The notes: generated by a model from the sequence alone, not told the origin. A stretch of 64,000 nucleotides of DNA from Clostridia bacterium (GCA_017481495.1 JAFUPC010000085.1:1-64000); one strand, 5' to 3'. Shown: positions 25,433 to 34,690, numbered from the stretch's first letter. Translations and numbers: made by a program.

Positions 25433-26998
25433 ATGCACCCCGATATTCTCACCGCATACGCGCCGCGCGTGTTCGGTTATGCCGTGCGGCGGACGGAGAC
25501 TCTGCACGAGGCGGAGGAGCTGTCGCAGGAGATTTTGTTCACCGCGCTCTGCGCACTGCCCGGTCTGCGGAATGAGACCCGTTTTGAGCCGTGGCTGTGG
25601 GGCGTTGCGGACAACGTAACGAAGGCGTTCCGGCGGAAATGCGCCCGGCGGCGCGCCTTGTATTCCTACGATGCGCTCGATGAAAACACGCTGTCCGAGG
25701 AGCCGGAATATTTCGCCCGGGAAGAGCAGGAAGCGGAATACGCCGCTCTGCGGCGCGAGGTCGCCATGCTGTCCCGGGGATACCGCGACATTCTGGTTCT
25801 GCACTATTTCGACGGCCTGTCCGTGGACACCATCTCCGAAACACTGTCCATCCCGCGCGGCACCGTCACCTGGCGGCTGTCCGAGGGGCGGAAAAAGGTA
25901 AAGAAAGGATTGGATTCCCCCATGAACGAAACAGCACTGTACCCCAAGGCGATGCACATCGGCATTTTCGGCTCGGCAGATTATGACGGAAAAACGCGCC
26001 CGTATCCGAGCGAATTTATCCGCGATGCGCTGGCGCAGAACATTCTTCTGTCGTCTTACGAAACCCCGCGGTCGGTTGAGGACTTAGCACACCTGTGCGG
26101 CGTTCCGGCGTACTACATTGAAGACCGTGTGCGCGATCTTGTCGCGCGCGAAGCGATGACCGCACACAAAAACAGTACCTATCAGACCGATTTTCCCATT
26201 TTATCGGACAAACACAGCGATGATCTTTCATCGGCATCCCGCACGGCACTCACACCACTGGTTCCCGCATTCTGCGATGCGTTTAATGCGATTGCCCGCG
26301 AAGCGGCGGAAATCCCGTTTTACCGCGCGGGATATGGGGACGATGCGCTGTATTTTCTCTGCATGGTAATGGCGTTTTCTGTCTTCCGGGAGAAATTCTG
26401 CACGCATATGCCGCCGCCCCTCCGGACAAAAAAGGACGGCTTTGCCTGGTCGTATTTCGGAACGACAGAGACCCATCCCTTTCCGCAGGCTTCGTTCAAC
26501 ATTTCCGCCAACTGCGGCTCGCGCGGGACGTACAGACACATGGTCTGGTGGAATTTCGCGGGCATCGGAAAACAGCGCGACATGATGTACGATTATGAAA
26601 TCAACGTCTGTGAGGACATTCTTTTGCGCGGCACGACGGAAGACCGGGACAGCTGTGCCATTGCCATCCGCGATGGGTATGTAAAACGGGAGGACGACGG
26701 CACGCTGACGGTTCTTGTTCCCGCCATGACCTGCGCACAGAAAGATGCGTTTGATGCGATCGCCCGGCGGCATCTCGCGCCGATTGCTGATTCCTACAAT
26801 GCCGCCGTCGGGCAGATCCGCACCGGCTACCGGAAGCTGTTTCCCACGCATACCGCCGACGCTGCGGAAAACTTCTGCGGGGGAATGTTTTTCGGACTTC
26901 TGCACATGATCACCGCACTTGGGCAGGAATTGGGGCACATCCCGGCGGCACCGGAGGGGATGGGCTGTGATGTGATGGTGCAGATGCGGGGGGAATGA
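25433..26998 (+). CDS. ECF-type sigma-70 factor with a long C-terminal extension
   Basis: 521 residues. Sigma region 2 is at about 1-75 (MHPDILTAYAPRVFGYAVRR, EELSQEILFTAL, FEPWLWGVADNVTKAFRRK) and region 4 at about 105-165 (LRREVAMLSRGYRDILVLHY, IPRGTVTWRLSEGRKKVKKG). A second winged-helix-like unit lies near 212-250 (VEDLAHLCGVPAYYIEDRVR). The remaining 270 residues are soluble and unrecognised, with several Trp/Phe/His residues and Cys. Ordinary ECF factors are about 170-200 residues. No anti-sigma gene adjoins, so the extension may sense a signal directly. AAAGGAGATG precedes the ATG at 25433. Confidence 0.85.
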   Translation: MHPDILTAYAPRVFGYAVRRTETLHEAEELSQEILFTALCALPGLRNETRFEPWLWGVADNVTKAFRRKCARRRALYSYDALDENTLSEEPEYFAREEQEAEYAALRREVAMLSRGYRDILVLHYFDGLSVDTISETLSIPRGTVTWRLSEGRKKVKKGLDSPMNETALYPKAMHIGIFGSADYDGKTRPYPSEFIRDALAQNILLSSYETPRSVEDLAHLCGVPAYYIEDRVRDLVAREAMTAHKNSTYQTDFPILSDKHSDDLSSASRTALTPLVPAFCDAFNAIAREAAEIPFYRAGYGDDALYFLCMVMAFSVFREKFCTHMPPPLRTKKDGFAWSYFGTTETHPFPQASFNISANCGSRGTYRHMVWWNFAGIGKQRDMMYDYEINVCEDILLRGTTEDRDSCAIAIRDGYVKREDDGTLTVLVPAMTCAQKDAFDAIARRHLAPIADSYNAAVGQIRTGYRKLFPTHTADAAENFCGGMFFGLLHMITALGQELGHIPAAPEGMGCDVMVQMRGE

Positions 26999-27004
26999 TT
27001 GAGA

Positions 27005-27042
27005 ACTTAAAAGCGACGATGTGGATTCTGTCTTACGCAAAG
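27005..27042 (+). repeat. Dispersed repeat (module M5) after the sigma-factor gene
   Basis: GCGACGATGTGG...TGTCTTACGC matches the copy in the glycosylase gene (reverse complement of 9378-9414) at most positions. The rest of 26999-27195 shows no gene. Confidence 0.6.
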
Positions 27043-27203
27043 CGACATCCGGGACGAGGCATCTCGTATCGTGTAGGGGCGTCCCATATGTTCATGAAAT
27101 CAGCAGGGTGCCGCCCCGAAAATCATCGAAATCACATTGCGTAATACAAAATCAGCATCAAATTCTCCGTATCATCATTCTATATTCAAAAACAACAAAA
27201 AAA

Positions 27204-27250
27204 CCGGGGATCTCCTTTTGCCGACCGGCGTTGGAAATCCCCATATTTTT
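27204..27250. terminator. Terminator of the DUF6259 gene
   Basis: On the minus strand GGGGATTTCC pairs with GGAGATCCCC (nine of ten) and is followed by GG and seven T residues. T residues also follow on the plus strand. Confidence 0.8.
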
Positions 27251-27256
27251 ATATCA

Positions 27257-29332
27257 TCAGAACTCCGTCAATACCGCATTCATTGCCGGCACGGTGATCT
27301 TGACCCCGTCAACCGTACAAATCGCATCCGTTTCCTCGGCGTTGACGAAAATGCGCGCGCGCTTACCGTCTGCTTCCCATGCCGTTACATGAACGGCGGG
27401 CAGATTGTGACCGTAGGGAACGGTATCGCATACGACATCCCCTGCCGGGATCATGCGGCCGTTGTAAAGATACGGCTTTGCTTCTTCGCGGTAGAACTTC
27501 GTCATATTCGCAATGAACCGGTATGCTTTCTCCTTATCCGGTGGGTTGTCGAAATCGCGTGTGCCCCAATTGAGCATCAGGCGGCCTTTCGGCTCAAAGA
27601 CGAGCGTCATGCAGTCGCCGATGGAGAACGAATAGCCCATGCGGTAGCGCAGGGTGTCGATCTCGTGCGGCATCGGGCAGCAGACCTGGTTGCCCATGAA
27701 GTTGCGCGCGTATTCGTGATAAAAATACGCATAAAGCGGCACCGGGCGGCCGATGAAATAGTTCAGCTCAAAGCGGTTGTCCGAGAACAGCAGATTGCCG
27801 ATGAACGGTTCTGCTGCGGCGGATTCGCATCCGAGCAGAGTCTTGCCTGCGGCATCGTTCCACGTTCCGAGCAGATGCTGCATATTTTCCGTCATCCATG
27901 CGCCGGGTGCAGGCGCGTGACCGTGTTCGCGGCTGTAGCAGAAATACTGGCTTCCGCCGTGGTTCTGGTCAAGGATCTGCGCATAATCGACATCGCTTTC
28001 CAGAAGCGGCAGATACGCCTCACGCAGAATGGATTCGCCGAGCGCCGATGCGGGACAGATGTCATATCCCGACCGCTGACCGGTGCAGATGTGGCTGATG
28101 GCGACCTTGCCGTCCGGGCCTGCGCACATCGCCGCTTCCAGATGGCGTGTTTCGTAGTCCTCCGCGCCGGAATAGTCGGTCAGATTGGACTGCATCGTGT
28201 AGCCGAAGCCCGAGCAGTAGACACCGAGCATATGTCCGCGTTCGTGCAAGGCAGAAAGAAATTCGTCGAAATTGTCGGGATCTCCATACGGCGGCCACAC
28301 ATACGGCGGTGCCCATGGTGCGGTTCCCTCCCAGTGCATCAGAAGCACCAGCAGTCTCGCGCCGGTCGCTTGTGCGACCTCATCGGCAAGCGGCAGACCG
28401 TTGGTGTACGGGAACAGTTCGTTCGGATCCATTTTGTCCATGTCGTGAATGCCGCGCACGGGGTAGGAAATGACGAGCGGGCTGTCCTCGTACCAGTCGG
28501 GGAGGTTTTCGTTTTCGGAAATTTTGCACAGGCGCGGGGGGAGATGGGTCTCAAACCACGCGCGATATTCCTCCGCCGCCGCTTCCCAGCCGCCTTTGAC
28601 GTCTTTCACGACCAGCGGGAAACCAGCATCGTAGTTTTCGCCGTATCCGACACCGCAGTAGATGCGGAATACAATTTCGATGCCCGCGTTGTCCTTTGCA
28701 TACCGGAAGTCGATGCCCTTGACACCGCGTTTTTCGTCGTGTGCGCCGAAATAGAGCGCGCGGCGCGCACCGGTGCCGTTTTTGTACAGATACGCCTGCA
28801 TCTGCGCAAAGACCATGTTCGGAAACACGGGATAACTGCCCTCGGACGGATACTGTTCCATGCGGGAGCAGAAGCCGCAGCTCTGGCGCATCTGCATACT
28901 GTCCACAAGTGCGCCCTCGTTGAACGGGTAGAGCATTTCCGCATCGAGCACACCGCCCTCACCGCGTAAGTGATGTACGGTCACGGGCAGAAGCTCGATC
29001 CACTCAATGAGCGCATCGGAATCGCTGTTTTCCGTTTTCACGGTCGTGTAAAGTGCGCCGTCCCGAGCGGTCATCCAAAGTTCAACGGAGACTGTTTCCG
29101 CACCTGCAAAACCTGCGGCACGAAGAACAAGACCGTTTTCCGTTTTTTCGGCAGTCGTCTGACCGGAAACGGAAGAAATATCTTCATAGCTTCCGTCGGC
29201 ATGGCGCAGGCGGAATTGGAACAGCGGCGATTCTGCCGCAAGCAGTTCTGTCCCGGCACTGTTCAGCGCGGTAACAAGACCGCGGGCGGGGTCAAATGTG
29301 ATCGCAGTATCACCGAATCGAAGGATTTCCAT
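27257..29332 (-). CDS. DUF6259-type putative glycoside hydrolase
   Basis: 691 residues, no signal peptide. The N-terminal 230 residues form a beta-sandwich type region (FGDTAITFDPARGLVTALNS). The middle resembles a TIM barrel with LLVLLMHWEGTAPWAPPYVW, GHMLGVYCSGFGYT, VDYAQILDQNHGGSQYFCYS and EHGHAPAPGAWMTENMQHLL, the pattern of DUF6259 proteins found among polysaccharide-use genes. Catalytic residues and substrate are not known to me. The ATG at 29332 has AAAGGAG nine bases upstream; a longer start at 29353 lacks a ribosome site. It follows the solute-binding lipoprotein gene by 24 bases, so one operon. Confidence 0.8.
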   Translation of the reverse strand: MEILRFGDTAITFDPARGLVTALNSAGTELLAAESPLFQFRLRHADGSYEDISSVSGQTTAEKTENGLVLRAAGFAGAETVSVELWMTARDGALYTTVKTENSDSDALIEWIELLPVTVHHLRGEGGVLDAEMLYPFNEGALVDSMQMRQSCGFCSRMEQYPSEGSYPVFPNMVFAQMQAYLYKNGTGARRALYFGAHDEKRGVKGIDFRYAKDNAGIEIVFRIYCGVGYGENYDAGFPLVVKDVKGGWEAAAEEYRAWFETHLPPRLCKISENENLPDWYEDSPLVISYPVRGIHDMDKMDPNELFPYTNGLPLADEVAQATGARLLVLLMHWEGTAPWAPPYVWPPYGDPDNFDEFLSALHERGHMLGVYCSGFGYTMQSNLTDYSGAEDYETRHLEAAMCAGPDGKVAISHICTGQRSGYDICPASALGESILREAYLPLLESDVDYAQILDQNHGGSQYFCYSREHGHAPAPGAWMTENMQHLLGTWNDAAGKTLLGCESAAAEPFIGNLLFSDNRFELNYFIGRPVPLYAYFYHEYARNFMGNQVCCPMPHEIDTLRYRMGYSFSIGDCMTLVFEPKGRLMLNWGTRDFDNPPDKEKAYRFIANMTKFYREEAKPYLYNGRMIPAGDVVCDTVPYGHNLPAVHVTAWEADGKRARIFVNAEETDAICTVDGVKITVPAMNAVLTEF

Positions 29333-29356
29333 CGGATGATTCTCCTTTATCATGAT

Positions 29357-30865
29357 TTAATAATCTTCAAGCACCTTTTTGGTACGTTCCACGGCTTTTT
29401 CAATGCCTTTCTTCTTGGAGGCGACGGTGGAGGCGAAGTTGTTGTTGCCGGATGCCGCAATTTCCATCGGAATGCCCAACGGGTAGCTCCAGGATTCGTA
29501 CAAGGCGAACGCCGGGTCGTAGTACATCGAGCGGATGACGATGTTCATCATGTCAACGGATTCCTCGTCGCGGATGTAGCGGTTTTCCAGATACGTTTCC
29601 GCATAGGTCGGTTCGACATCGACGTAAGAGAGGAACGACATCGCATCGAGCACCAGACCGATCTCGCCCTCGGTCGCCGCGTGTACCTTGGGAATGCAGA
29701 GGGCACTGGTGTGCCAGAGGTTCGTCATCGTGCGGTATTCCGCCTGGCTTTCGTCGTATTTCGGCATCGGGAGAACGCCGTAATCGTCTTCCATGTCGGT
29801 GTATCCGGACAGGTTCGCCGGGAATTCGAGCATGAACAGAGATTCGCCGTTTAAGAACTTCGTACCCCAGTATCCCCACGGGTCGTCGTTGATGCCCTGG
29901 CACAGACCGACGATAACGGCATAAGTATCATCGGTGAACAGATCATAGATCTTTTCAAACTTGTTTGCGTTTTCTTCCTTGTCCAGCGTGAAGACCGGCA
30001 TATCGTTTTCGTCCTTGACAAAGTAGGTCATGCCGCAGGCAATGACGGATGCGGTGATGTCCTGGGACTGACCGACCAGACCGACGACGTCGTTGTAGTC
30101 CATCTGACCGTCACCGTTGGAGTCGGTGGGAACCATCTTCATCATCTCATGCAGCATATCGTAGGTCCATTTTCCGTCGTATGCCGCCTGATACGGAACC
30201 TCAAGGTCGAGATTTTCCGCCATTTTCTTATTGATGAGCACCATTTCACAGACGGAGTCCGCGCGGTGGCACAGAGAGGACAGACCGCAGTAACGCACGC
30301 CGCCGAACGTCAGGTTCGCGTTCGCGGACTGGTTCCACCACGGCTCGTAGTAATTGACATTTTCCAGGTCGTTCATGTCCTGTAAATAGCCGCCGGAGAA
30401 CAGACCGCCAATCATGTAGGTACGCATACTGATGGCATCGTATGCGCCGTCGCCCGCGTTGACGCTGTTCTTGATTTTGGAAAGAATTTCGGATTCCTCG
30501 ACCTCGTAGTTGACGACCTTGTAGCCGAGCTTTTCCTCAATTTCAATGTTGCGGCGGTACATCGCATCGTTCAGCTTCTCACCGTCCTCCGCTTCCACGG
30601 AAATATCGCCGGTGTCGGAAATGAAGTGGATCTCCTTCGTCTCGCCGTTCGCCGAAGGCAGCTCCGCCGTGATGGATGCGTAATAATCTGCTTTTTGCTG
30701 GATCTTCGGGTCGACCGCTTCGGTCGTGACAGCGGCAGTCGTGCCGGCATCGTCCGTTTTCGTGTCAACCGTTCCGCCGTTTTCCCCGTCGGATGCACAG
30801 GCGGCAAGCTGTGCAAGCAGAAGCAGTGCCGCCGCACAGGTAAGGGTTCGTCTGGTGTTTTTCAT
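29357..30865 (-). CDS. Extracellular sugar-binding lipoprotein, no permease nearby (1)
   Basis: 502 residues. Signal peptide with lipobox LAAC (Cys23), then a Thr/Asp-rich linker to about residue 55, then a family 1-type solute-binding fold. An EF-hand-like loop, Asp-Ser-Asn-Gly-Asp-Gly-Gln-Met-Asp-Tyr-Asn-Asp, lies at about 250-261, as in several such binding proteins. YGVLPMPKYDESQAEYRTM is the typical hinge motif of the group. No ABC permease or ATPase gene is in the window, so it must use components encoded elsewhere. It heads an operon with the DUF6259 gene; promoter at 30921-30949. Confidence 0.88.
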   Translation of the reverse strand: MKNTRRTLTCAAALLLLAQLAACASDGENGGTVDTKTDDAGTTAAVTTEAVDPKIQQKADYYASITAELPSANGETKEIHFISDTGDISVEAEDGEKLNDAMYRRNIEIEEKLGYKVVNYEVEESEILSKIKNSVNAGDGAYDAISMRTYMIGGLFSGGYLQDMNDLENVNYYEPWWNQSANANLTFGGVRYCGLSSLCHRADSVCEMVLINKKMAENLDLEVPYQAAYDGKWTYDMLHEMMKMVPTDSNGDGQMDYNDVVGLVGQSQDITASVIACGMTYFVKDENDMPVFTLDKEENANKFEKIYDLFTDDTYAVIVGLCQGINDDPWGYWGTKFLNGESLFMLEFPANLSGYTDMEDDYGVLPMPKYDESQAEYRTMTNLWHTSALCIPKVHAATEGEIGLVLDAMSFLSYVDVEPTYAETYLENRYIRDEESVDMMNIVIRSMYYDPAFALYESWSYPLGIPMEIAASGNNNFASTVASKKKGIEKAVERTKKVLEDY

Positions 30866-30920
30866 GATGATGGTTCCTTTTATGATAGTCAGAGTTGCAC
30901 GGGGGTGCAGTAATGGTTAC

Positions 30921-30949
30921 ATTATATCATATATTTCGCGGGGTGTCAA
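30921..30949 (-). promoter_or_regulatory. Promoter of binding-protein/DUF6259 operon
   Basis: Minus-strand TTGACA (30949-30944), 17 bases, TATAAT (30926-30921). Confidence 0.85.
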
Positions 30950-31002
30950 GAGAAATGGAGAGAATGCGGGGGCGGCATTTTTGTTTTTCGTGATTTGGAA
31001 TG

Positions 31003-31128
31003 ACGATGGCGATACCGTATGACGCTGTGCGAACGTTTGCAATATGCAAACAGGGGATTTTGTGGTACCATGTTTCAGCGAAAACTTTACTATTGCAAGG
31101 ATGCAGGCTGAATGGTTCGCGCAATAAC
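31003..31128 (+). repeat. Dispersed mosaic repeat overlapping the 3' end of a PHP gene
   Basis: It carries module M5 (GACGATGGCGATACC...ACGCTGTGCGAA), then GAAAACTTTAC-TATTGCAAG, a variant of module M2, then GGTTCGCGC. The order matches the reverse complement of 62640-62776. Confidence 0.75.
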
Positions 31129-31923
31129 CTCCCATAAATCCTCCTTGCCAACCCCAATCCGTTCCGCCGCGCGTTCGAGTTTCGCGTGAACACCGGCAAA
31201 CGCTTCCGGCGCATGAGCATCCGAGCCGAAATGGAATTTGCATCCGGCGGCTTTTGCCGCGGACAGAATGCGCAGGTAGGACGGGGACAGACCCTCGCCG
31301 TCAAGCGCAGTTCCCTGCCGCCACAGGCAGGCGTGGATTTCAATGCTCTTTTTCGTCTGTTTTGCAAGGGTGAAGCAGTCGGACAGTTCTTCGTCCGTGA
31401 TGCCGTCCACCACTTCCTGCTCCCACGGACAGCAGATGGGATAAAGCGGATGGCAGATTCCCGTCGGGACACCGTAGTCCAGCATACAGGCATACCGAAA
31501 GCGCTCCAGCATCACCGTGCGTACCTTGTCCGCATCGGACAGATCGATGTCCCGGTACCAGTAGATCTGGTTGAACATATGGCTCGGTGCCAGAAGAACG
31601 TAGTCAAAGTGATGCGCATCCGCCGGATGCAGTCCCGGTTCCTGCCCGGGAAACGTCTCGACCTCACACCCGACCAGAAGCCGGACATCCGTCGTTGGGC
31701 GCAGTGCGGTGATCTCGTCCTTGATGCGCAACGCGTAATCGAGATACGACACCCCGTCAATGCCGTTTTTCTCGGCGGCATAAAGGTGATTGGAAATTCC
31801 GACCGTGCGGATGCCCTCTCCGGCGCAAAGCGGCAGGTACGACGCCGCAAACGTCGTTTTCGGTGCGCAGAACGAGAGGTTTGTGTGAAGATGGAGGTCG
31901 GTGGTACAGAGGGGGGTGGACAT
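31090..31923 (-). CDS. PHP-domain protein (histidinol-phosphatase-like)
   Basis: 277 residues. Metal motifs: TDLHLHTNLSFCAPK at the N-terminus, GISNHLY, GCEVETFPGQ, HAC near 205 and FGSDAHAPEAF near 240. These are typical of PHP phosphoesterases of the HisJ group, but no histidine genes are nearby. Start at 31923 has AAAGGAA upstream; an earlier in-frame Met at 31941 overlaps the ribosome site. It is last of the run rarA, SIS, HAD, PHP, each 14-27 bases apart. Its final eight or so codons and stop lie within a dispersed repeat copy, so the C-terminal tail was probably added or replaced by the repeat. Confidence 0.87.
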   Translation of the reverse strand: MSTPLCTTDLHLHTNLSFCAPKTTFAASYLPLCAGEGIRTVGISNHLYAAEKNGIDGVSYLDYALRIKDEITALRPTTDVRLLVGCEVETFPGQEPGLHPADAHHFDYVLLAPSHMFNQIYWYRDIDLSDADKVRTVMLERFRYACMLDYGVPTGICHPLYPICCPWEQEVVDGITDEELSDCFTLAKQTKKSIEIHACLWRQGTALDGEGLSPSYLRILSAAKAAGCKFHFGSDAHAPEAFAGVHAKLERAAERIGVGKEDLWEVIARTIQPASLQ

Positions 31924-31950
31924 CACGGAAATTCCTTTCATTATAATAAA

Positions 31951-32589
31951 TTATGAAAATATAAGCTCCCGCATCCCGGCAACACTGTACACCCTGTGCT
32001 CCGCACAACTCTCCCCAAGGCTGTGGAATTCATCAAACAGGATCCCCTTTGTTCCCGCGGTGACACCGGACTGCACGTCGATTTCGCGGTCGCCGACCAT
32101 GGCGCAGTCGTCGGCGGGGATGCTATAACGGTCAAGCAGGTAGAGAATCGAGACGGGAGACGGTTTGAGGGCAAAATGCGCTTTATCGTCGGATGTGACC
32201 CAGCCCGAAAACAGGTCGAGAATGCCGGCGCGTTCCATGTAAGTCAGGGCAAGGTTGTTGCGGTGCGTGAAAAGATAATGCTTCACCCCGGCGCGGTGCG
32301 TATCGGTGAGCAGTTCTTTCATGCCGGGATACAGCTCTGCCCGCGGCACAAAGTCGATGTCGTGCTCGTACTGCGAAAACCGGGCGCGGATGTCGGCGGT
32401 GGGGATGCCCAGAGATTCCTCTACATACTTATGCGCCTCGGTGAAGTTGATTTTCAGCCGTGCCATCAGCGTGTCGCCGTCCACAGAATACCCGAAATCG
32501 GCAAGCGCTTTCGTATACGCGGCATGGATATGCGGATAGCTGTCAAACAGTGTTCCGTCAAAGTCCCAGATGAGATGATGATAGTACAT
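31951..32589 (-). CDS. HAD-superfamily hydrolase
   Basis: 212 residues. Motif I DFDGTLFDSY (Asp9 and Asp11 by count from the chosen start), a helical cap (about 20-80), motif II FTHRN, the motif III Lys in ALKPSP, and motif IV MVGDREIDVQSG. These are phosphoglycolate-phosphatase-like features acting on small phosphoesters. Start at 32589 has AAAGGAG nine bases upstream; ATGGCG two codons earlier is too near that site. Within the four-gene operon it follows the SIS isomerase by 14 bases, so it may dephosphorylate a sugar phosphate made by that enzyme. Confidence 0.88.
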   Translation of the reverse strand: MYYHHLIWDFDGTLFDSYPHIHAAYTKALADFGYSVDGDTLMARLKINFTEAHKYVEESLGIPTADIRARFSQYEHDIDFVPRAELYPGMKELLTDTHRAGVKHYLFTHRNNLALTYMERAGILDLFSGWVTSDDKAHFALKPSPVSILYLLDRYSIPADDCAMVGDREIDVQSGVTAGTKGILFDEFHSLGESCAEHRVYSVAGMRELIFS

Positions 32590-32603
32590 CGCCATTTGCT
32601 CCT

Positions 32604-33245
32604 TTACGCGAAAAATTCCGCTTCCAGCATCGCGCACAGCGCGTGGTACACGGGAAGATGATATTCCTGAATTTTGAATGTTTCCGTGGACGGTGCGCGG
32701 AACGTGACATCGGCGAGTGCGGACAGCTTGGAATCCTTTTCCCCGGTCAGAGCGATGACCGTCATGCCGAGTGCCTTTGCGACCTCCGCCGCGTAAACGC
32801 AGTTTTTCGAGTTTCCGGAGGTGGAAATGGCAAGCAGAATATCGCCCGGCCGGCCGTAGCCGACCACCTGCTGTGCAAAGGTCATCGTCGGTTCGGTGTC
32901 GTTGAGATACGCTGTGGTCAGCGCCGAATGTCCGCAGAGGGAGATCGCCGGGAGCGCGCCCTCGAGATGCGTTTTCAGTGCTTCGCCGTCCTCGCCGTAG
33001 GCGGACAATGCCTCGGACAGCTGTGCCGGGATCTTCCGCTTGATGAGGAAGCACTTCATCAGCTCGCCGACGATGTGTTCCGAATCGGCGCACGAGCCGC
33101 CGTTGCCGCAGACGAGCAGTTTTCCGCCGTTTTTATAGGTGTCTGCGAGAAGATCGTACATCGCTTCGACGTTGGCTTTCTGTCCGTTCAGCGCGGGATA
33201 ACGTTCAAAAAGGAGGTCAAAATGCGGGGTTACAGTTGATTTCAT
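32604..33245 (-). CDS. SIS-domain phosphosugar isomerase (GmhA-like)
   Basis: 213 residues, one SIS domain. LLVCGNGGSCADSEHIVGEL is the phosphate-binding loop and GDILLAISTSGNSKN the second SIS motif; KIQEYHLPVYHALCAMLE closes the fold as in sedoheptulose-7-phosphate isomerase GmhA. No other heptose genes are present, and Gram-positive relatives often use such proteins on other phosphosugars, so the substrate is open. GAGGAG precedes the ATG. It lies 24 bases after rarA and 14 before the HAD phosphatase gene. Confidence 0.88.
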   Translation of the reverse strand: MKSTVTPHFDLLFERYPALNGQKANVEAMYDLLADTYKNGGKLLVCGNGGSCADSEHIVGELMKCFLIKRKIPAQLSEALSAYGEDGEALKTHLEGALPAISLCGHSALTTAYLNDTEPTMTFAQQVVGYGRPGDILLAISTSGNSKNCVYAAEVAKALGMTVIALTGEKDSKLSALADVTFRAPSTETFKIQEYHLPVYHALCAMLEAEFFA

Positions 33246-33269
33246 GGAGTTCTCTCCTCTGTTTTGGTT

Positions 33270-34565
33270 TTATGATTTCGGTTCTCCGTTCCTGTGTTTT
33301 GCGGCACCGATCTTTTCCGCGTAGGCAAGAGCCGCCTGCTCGGTCTTGTTTTCGCCGTAACTGTAATACACGGCATTTTTCAGGTCGTCCGGCAGATACT
33401 GCTGGGAGACGTAGTGATTCGGATATTCGTGCGGATAGCGGTATCCCTGCCCGTGACCGAGCGCGGCGGAGCCTTCATAATGGGCATCACGCAGATGGTC
33501 GGGGATCTTCTGTCCTTTGCCTGCACGGATGTCCGCGGCGGCGCGTTCGTATGCCATATACGCGGAATTGGACTTGGGTGCTGTCGCCAGCATGACCGCG
33601 GCATTGGCAAGCGGAATGCGCGCTTCGGGAAGCCCCAGCTCTCTTGCACTGGTCACGCACGCCTGCGTGATTGCCGCCGCCATCGGATACGCCCCGCCGA
33701 CATCCTCGCTTGCGATGACGAGCAGTCTGCGGCACGCGGAAAAGAGGTCTCCGCCCTCCAATAATTTCGCAAGATAAAACACCGCCGCATCAGGGTCGGA
33801 GCCGCGGATGGACTTCTGCAATGCCGACAAGGTATCGTAATGCGAATCGCCGTCCCGGTCAAAAACCGCCATCGACTGCGGGATGAGCGTTTCCAGCTGT
33901 TCCACGGTAATTTTATCCCCGGTTGTCGTGAAATAAGCGTTTTCCAGCACCCCGAGTGCCCGGCGGACGTCTCCCGCGCCCGACTGTGCGATGGCAGCGA
34001 GAACCCGGTCGTCGGCTGAAACGGCAGTTCCGTTTTCGCGGTTCAACAGTGCAAGGCCGCGCACAAGAGCGGGGACGATTTCGGTGGGTGTGACCGCGCG
34101 GAACTCAAAGACAGAGCTTCTTGACAGAAGCGCGTTATAGATATAGAAATACGGATTCTCCGTCGTGGATGCGATCAGCGTGATGCGCCCGTCCTCTAAA
34201 AATTCCAGTAAGGACTGCTGCTGTTTTTTGTTGAAATACTGGATCTCGTCCAGATACAGAAGCACCCCGCCCGCGCCGAACATTCCTCTCGTCTGCTCCG
34301 TGACCTCACGGATGTCGGACAGGGATGCCGTCGTCGCGTTGAGACGGCATAAGGTTTTGTCGGATGCGGCGGCGATGATATTGGCGGCAGTCGTCTTTCC
34401 CGTGCCGGGCGGGCCGAAAAAGATCATGTTCGGCAGAATGCCCGTGCCTGTCCCGACGGATGCCTGCACGATCCGCCGCAGGGGACCGTTTTTTCCGAGC
34501 AGATGGGTCTGCCCTACCATGTCGTCAAAAGTGGTCGGGCGAAGACGGTCAGCGAGTGGGTTCAT
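33270..34565 (-). CDS. rarA: Replication-associated recombination protein RarA (MgsA)
   Basis: 431 residues, AAA+ ATPase related to clamp loaders that acts at stalled forks. PLADRLRPTTFDDMVGQTHLL is the family N-terminus; Walker A is FFGPPGTGKTT, Walker B LLYLDEIQYFN, sensor 1 ASTTENP. The C-terminal tetramerisation part includes RLLVIASEDVGGAYP and YGENKTE near the end. AAAGGAAA precedes the ATG. It is first of the four-gene minus-strand run rarA-SIS-HAD-PHP, a combination that looks fortuitous in function but is tightly spaced. Confidence 0.95.
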   Translation of the reverse strand: MNPLADRLRPTTFDDMVGQTHLLGKNGPLRRIVQASVGTGTGILPNMIFFGPPGTGKTTAANIIAAASDKTLCRLNATTASLSDIREVTEQTRGMFGAGGVLLYLDEIQYFNKKQQQSLLEFLEDGRITLIASTTENPYFYIYNALLSRSSVFEFRAVTPTEIVPALVRGLALLNRENGTAVSADDRVLAAIAQSGAGDVRRALGVLENAYFTTTGDKITVEQLETLIPQSMAVFDRDGDSHYDTLSALQKSIRGSDPDAAVFYLAKLLEGGDLFSACRRLLVIASEDVGGAYPMAAAITQACVTSARELGLPEARIPLANAAVMLATAPKSNSAYMAYERAAADIRAGKGQKIPDHLRDAHYEGSAALGHGQGYRYPHEYPNHYVSQQYLPDDLKNAVYYSYGENKTEQAALAYAEKIGAAKHRNGEPKS

Positions 34566-34618
34566 GGTTGGTTTCCTTTGCTATGATATTTTTACAATCA
34601 TCCTGTCATGAATGAAAC

Positions 34619-34655
34619 AACGGGCCGCCGCAGATGCAGCAGCCCGGTTCCTTTT
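34619..34655. terminator. Imperfect hairpin between the TIM-barrel gene and rarA
   Basis: GGGCCGCCGC...GCAGCAGCCC forms an interrupted stem; T-runs are weak on the minus strand and better on the plus strand, so its direction is unsure. Confidence 0.4.
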
Positions 34656-34690
34656 TAGTGAAAAATCAATTCAAACCGTTGGACTGAATG

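Noticed and set aside
27060..27125. Terminator or small RNA around GTAGGGGCG...CGCCCC
   Set aside because: The pairing segments are short and separated by about 35 bases, without a T-run or promoter.
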